Made by a program: the position numbers and the translations under genes
From: Butyrivibrio sp.
GTDB taxonomy: Bacteria; Bacillota_A; Clostridia; Lachnospirales; Lachnospiraceae
Assembly: GCF_024699075.1 (NCBI RefSeq)
Contig: NZ_JAILQF010000146.1
Coordinates: forward strand, 1 to 16,490
DNA length: 16,490 bases
Direction of reading: 5' to 3'
In this document: positions 13,810 to 16,490 of the stretch, one piece after another
Numbering within the stretch: position 1 is the first letter of the stretch
How the letters are laid out: each line of letters starts with the position of its first letter
Notes under the pieces: model-generated
Seen by the model: the letters and a program-made list of their open reading frames with translations, nothing else
Told to the model about the DNA's origin: nothing
Database searches by the model: none

Positions 13810-14616
13810 GTGAAACTGCTTTCTTTTCATTATCATCTCAAGATTAAAATGGATGCTCCGGTCAGCGGACACCATTTTACGCTGCGCTGCATCCCTGTGT
13901 CGGATTCGATGCAGAGGATCTTGCATCTGCAGTATTATGTATCTCCAAAAGACGACCTGAGCAGCGGCCGCGATCAGTGGGGCAATGCCCTTCTCTGCGG
14001 CTGCTGTCACGGTCAGCACACGGCGTTTGAAACCGATCTGTGCGGAGAAGCCGTCACCGGTCTGTCCGCCGGCACACCGGCATTGTCTTTTGAAAAAGAA
14101 CGAATTTTCAGCTTTGCAACGCCTCTTACTGGAGCGGACGACGCGCTGAAAGAATTTTCCGCAGGCTTGCGGATCCGCACCGGCGCCCCCGAAGAGGCAT
14201 CTGCCATTATGCACGCCGTGCACGATGCGCTCACGTATGAACCCGGTGCAACGACGGTATCGACCACCGCCGCGGAGTGTTTTGGCATGGGACGCGGCGT
14301 CTGCCAGGACTACGCGCACGTCATGCTCGCGGTCCTGCGCGACAAGGGGATCCCGGCCAGATATGTCGCCGGCATGCTTTTGGGAGAGGGAAAAAGCCAC
14401 GCGTGGGTGGAAGTTCTGCACGAGGGGATCTGGACGCCCTACGATCCCACCAACTGCATTGTCGTATCGGACCAGCATATCAAGTTGTCCCACGGCAGAG
14501 ACGCGCAGGACTGCACGATTAACCGCGGCATTTTTAAGGGAAACGCGAGCCAAAACACAGACATCTCTGTGATCGTCACAGAGAGCGAAAAGGACGGGAA
14601 GAGGCTTTTATGGTAG
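13810..14616 (+). CDS. Transglutaminase-like (papain-fold) domain protein
   Basis: This 268-residue protein has an N-terminal beta domain (LSFHYHLKI, HHFTLRCIP, about residues 1-110) and a C-terminal transglutaminase-like papain fold. The catalytic triad is visible as C165 in GRGVCQDYAHVML, H197 in SHAWVEV and D212 in YDPTN. Bacterial members of this kind are usually predicted to be peptidases or amide hydrolases rather than cross-linkers. It has no signal peptide, so it acts in the cytoplasm. The start is GTG 13810, which gives the common (M)KLLSFHYHL N-terminus and has GGAG nine bases upstream; GTG 13801 in the same frame is an alternative that would overlap the alpha-E stop. It overlaps the next gene by seven bases. 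It may process or recycle the product of the ATP-grasp ligase. Confidence 0.9.
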   Translation: MKLLSFHYHLKIKMDAPVSGHHFTLRCIPVSDSMQRILHLQYYVSPKDDLSSGRDQWGNALLCGCCHGQHTAFETDLCGEAVTGLSAGTPALSFEKERIFSFATPLTGADDALKEFSAGLRIRTGAPEEASAIMHAVHDALTYEPGATTVSTTAAECFGMGRGVCQDYAHVMLAVLRDKGIPARYVAGMLLGEGKSHAWVEVLHEGIWTPYDPTNCIVVSDQHIKLSHGRDAQDCTINRGIFKGNASQNTDISVIVTESEKDGKRLLW

Positions 14617-15545
14617 AAGATATCATCAACATCCGCCTTCCGGTGGAAGAAACATTTCGGATCCGGAAAAACGTGATCAGCAACGGGGAAGGAAAACGGA
14701 TCTGCGTTGTGACCGGCATTCACGGGGATGAGCTGGAGGGACAGTATGTCTGTTTTCTTCTGGCGCAGACTCTGAGCAGGCAACCGGAAATGCTTCACGG
14801 CACCGTGGAGATCTACCCGGCCGCAAACCCTCTGGGGATCGGATCCATAGAGCGTGGAATTCCGGGATTTGATCTGGATATGAACCGCACTTTTCCGGGT
14901 TCCGATACCGGCGTCATGACAGAATTTGTGGCGAGCAAACTGGTGTCCGATGTGGCCGGCGCCGATGTGGTTTTTGACATCCACGCGAGCAATATTTTCC
15001 TCACGGAAATACCGCAGATCCGCATCAACGAAAGGCACAAAGACCTCCTGCTGCCTCTTGCCGTGGAGGCCAATATGGACTTTATCTGGGTACACGGCGC
15101 AAGTACAGTCCTGGAGTCCACGTTTGCATATGCTCTCAATTCCATTGGAACACCCTGCCTGGTCGTGGAGATGGGCGTCGGAATGCGTCTGACCGGGGAA
15201 TACGGACAGCAGCTGACAAACGGCATTCTGAACACAATGAAGAATCTGGGGATGTGGGGCGGGGACGTTCTTCCTGTCGTCACGCCCATCGTTTCGGACA
15301 GTCAGGACGAGGTCATTTATCTGAACGCCCAATGCTCCGGGATGTTCATGAAAACAAAAAGCCACGGCTCCTTTGTCAAAAAAGGAGAAACCGTGGGCTA
15401 TGTATTCGACCCGCTGGGAGGCGAAGTCCTCGAATATGTAAATGCCGATAAGAGCGGGCTTCTTTTTACGATCCGCGAATATCCGCTGGTAGATGAAGGT
15501 TCCCTCATGGGACGGATCCTGGTACGGGGGGCAGAAAAGAAATGA
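14610..15545 (+). CDS. M14-type zinc deacylase (succinylglutamate desuccinylase/aspartoacylase-like)
   Basis: This 311-residue zinc-dependent hydrolase of the AstE/AspA branch of the carboxypeptidase family cleaves an amide on an acylated amino acid or small peptide. Zinc ligands are H38 and E41 in TGIHGDELEG and H125 in FDIHAS. The substrate-binding pair lies in DLDMNRTFPG and the catalytic Glu is E187 in VVEMGVGM. The C-terminal domain of about 90 residues is a beta-rich lipoyl-like fold (GSFVKKGETVGYVFDPLGGEV). It starts at ATG 14610, overlapping the transglutaminase-like gene by seven bases, with GAAGAGG close upstream, and its stop overlaps the next start as ATGA. In this operon it probably trims the ligase product; the substrate is unknown. 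Confidence 0.9.
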   Translation: MVEDIINIRLPVEETFRIRKNVISNGEGKRICVVTGIHGDELEGQYVCFLLAQTLSRQPEMLHGTVEIYPAANPLGIGSIERGIPGFDLDMNRTFPGSDTGVMTEFVASKLVSDVAGADVVFDIHASNIFLTEIPQIRINERHKDLLLPLAVEANMDFIWVHGASTVLESTFAYALNSIGTPCLVVEMGVGMRLTGEYGQQLTNGILNTMKNLGMWGGDVLPVVTPIVSDSQDEVIYLNAQCSGMFMKTKSHGSFVKKGETVGYVFDPLGGEVLEYVNADKSGLLFTIREYPLVDEGSLMGRILVRGAEKK

Positions 15546-16465
15546 AAGAAAGCATTATTTTTCAGATTCCGCATATTTACCGGGATGATTTCAGGATCCG
15601 CGCCTTTACTTTCGGACAGGGCGAAAAAGCGCTTTGTATCGTGGGCAATTCCCGCGGCAACGAATACCAGCAGATCTTCATGTGCTCGAGAGTCCTTCAG
15701 CGCCTGAAAAAATGGGAGGCGGAAAGACGTCTCGTGGAAGGCATACAGGTGATGGTGATCCCCTCGATAAATCCCGCCTCCATGAACATCGGCAAAAGAT
15801 TCTGGAGTATCGACAACACGGATATCAACCGGATGTTTCCCGGCTACTCGCTGGGCGAGACCACACAGCGGATTGCCGCTGCAGTATTTGAAGTTGTCAA
15901 TAAATACCGCATAGGCGTCCAGTTCACCTCCTTTTATATGCCGGGAGAATTTCAGCCCTATGTGCAGATGATGCGGACAGGATATGAAAGCCCGGAAAAG
16001 GCAAGAGATTTCGGACTGCCGTATATTGTGGTCCGTGAACCGAGGCCATACGACACGACCACTCTCAATTATAACTGGCAGATCTGGGAGACCGATGCTT
16101 ACAGCGTCTACTCCGGCACGACCACGCGCCTTAGCCTTGAGGGAGCGGAAATGGCAGCCGACGCGGTCGAGCGGTTCATGATCTGTAACGGAATCCTAAC
16201 GGGAACGCCCTCCCCCGCCGAGCCGGGGCGGATCTTCGAATATGATGACCTTTTGAATGTCCGGACCTCCCAGGCAGGCCTGTTCCATAACCTCGCGGAT
16301 ATCAACTCCCCTGTCTCAGCCGGTCAGCTCCTGGCGGAGATCATCGATCCCTGCACCGGAGAAGTCCTCGAGACCCTGCACAGCCCTGCGGACGGCATTC
16401 TCTTCTTTAGGTACAACGACCCTCTCATCTATTCGTTTACATCGGCGTTTAAAATCCTTCGTTGA
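15542..16465 (+). CDS. Degenerate M14/AstE-AspA homologue, probable non-zinc pseudoenzyme
   Basis: This 307-residue protein is collinear with its upstream neighbour: INPASMN, DINRMFPG (N96, R97) and the C-terminal lipoyl-like domain (SPVSAGQLLAEIIDPCTGEV) match the same parts. The zinc site is damaged. HGDE is replaced by R38-G-N-E41 at the same residue number, and the DIHAS histidine is replaced by T129 in QFTSF. E41 and a Glu at the catalytic position (E200 in TRLSLE) remain. It may be a regulatory or structural partner of the active enzyme, or may bind its substrate without zinc. The ATGA overlap with the previous gene indicates translational coupling and a fixed ratio. It is the last gene of the operon seen here. 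Confidence 0.87.
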   Translation: MKESIIFQIPHIYRDDFRIRAFTFGQGEKALCIVGNSRGNEYQQIFMCSRVLQRLKKWEAERRLVEGIQVMVIPSINPASMNIGKRFWSIDNTDINRMFPGYSLGETTQRIAAAVFEVVNKYRIGVQFTSFYMPGEFQPYVQMMRTGYESPEKARDFGLPYIVVREPRPYDTTTLNYNWQIWETDAYSVYSGTTTRLSLEGAEMAADAVERFMICNGILTGTPSPAEPGRIFEYDDLLNVRTSQAGLFHNLADINSPVSAGQLLAEIIDPCTGEVLETLHSPADGILFFRYNDPLIYSFTSAFKILR

Positions 16466-16490
16466 TGCAGTGAGTCAAAGGGACAGACCC
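16466..16490. other. Right edge: possible start of a dispersed repeat
   Basis: The last bases, AGTCAAAGGGACAGACCC, follow the final stop codon closely. The GGGACAGACCC string reminds me of dispersed intergenic repeats in Firmicutes genomes, but the window ends before any second arm or copy can be seen. Confidence 0.15.

Noticed and set aside
14439..15365. Long minus-strand open frame (308 codons) opposite the M14 gene, and a similar one at 13762-14553
   Set aside because: Both lie antisense to genes with clear catalytic motifs in GC-rich DNA, where long shadow frames are expected; their translations show no domain-like pattern.
15542..16465. Pseudogene
   Set aside because: The frame is intact, full length and overlap-coupled to its neighbour; loss of zinc ligands alone points to a pseudoenzyme, not gene decay.

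Overview
The window looks like chromosomal DNA of an anaerobic, fibre-degrading Firmicute of the Lachnospiraceae type (Butyrivibrio-like). This rests on the AT-rich codon use of the first 13 kb, the strong Shine-Dalgarno sequences, the short Lachnospiraceae-style proteins and the carbohydrate genes. The genus is inference. All genes I accept are on the + strand. I see no rRNA, tRNA, CRISPR array, transposase or phage gene.

Layout. (1) 2-2714: a glycoside hydrolase family 31 enzyme cut by the left edge, carrying a 48-bp in-frame Ser-rich repeat at a domain junction, then a small alpha/beta hydrolase. (2) 2771-7025: a sugar-acid cassette with an FCD-type GntR regulator, a GntP-family permease and an IlvD/Edd-family dehydratase closed by a strong terminator. 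Import of an aldonate and its dehydration to a 2-keto-3-deoxy acid is the likely route, with a palindrome shared by the permease and dehydratase upstream regions as a candidate operator. (3) 7030-7772: a promoter and two overlapping small genes of unknown function, the second Nif11-like; the first has a hairpin between its Shine-Dalgarno and start codon, and the second ends in a 23-bp tandem array that spans its stop codon. (4) 7925-9408: a short conserved protein, an SGNH hydrolase and a YbaK/ProX-type tRNA-editing domain protein. (5) 9486-11580: an alpha/beta esterase, a small secreted protein and a six-helix membrane protein whose 3' end carries a perfect 25-bp tandem duplication across the stop codon. 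Two terminators follow.

(6) 11832-16465: a tightly overlapping five-gene operon: circularly permuted ATP-grasp ligase, alpha-E protein, transglutaminase-like protease, an M14-type (AstE/AspA-like) metallo-deacylase, and a second M14 homologue that has lost its zinc-binding histidines. The first three are a recurrent bacterial association predicted to make and process a peptide-like or amide-linked product; the product is unknown.

The most striking structural observation is a sudden change in base composition close to the ATP-grasp/alpha-E boundary (about 13140-13200). Sampled 60-base blocks go from 38-47% G+C before it to 60-68% after it, and codon choice changes with it, inside one continuous overlapping operon. 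This is either a recombination joint that built a mosaic operon or an assembly chimera.
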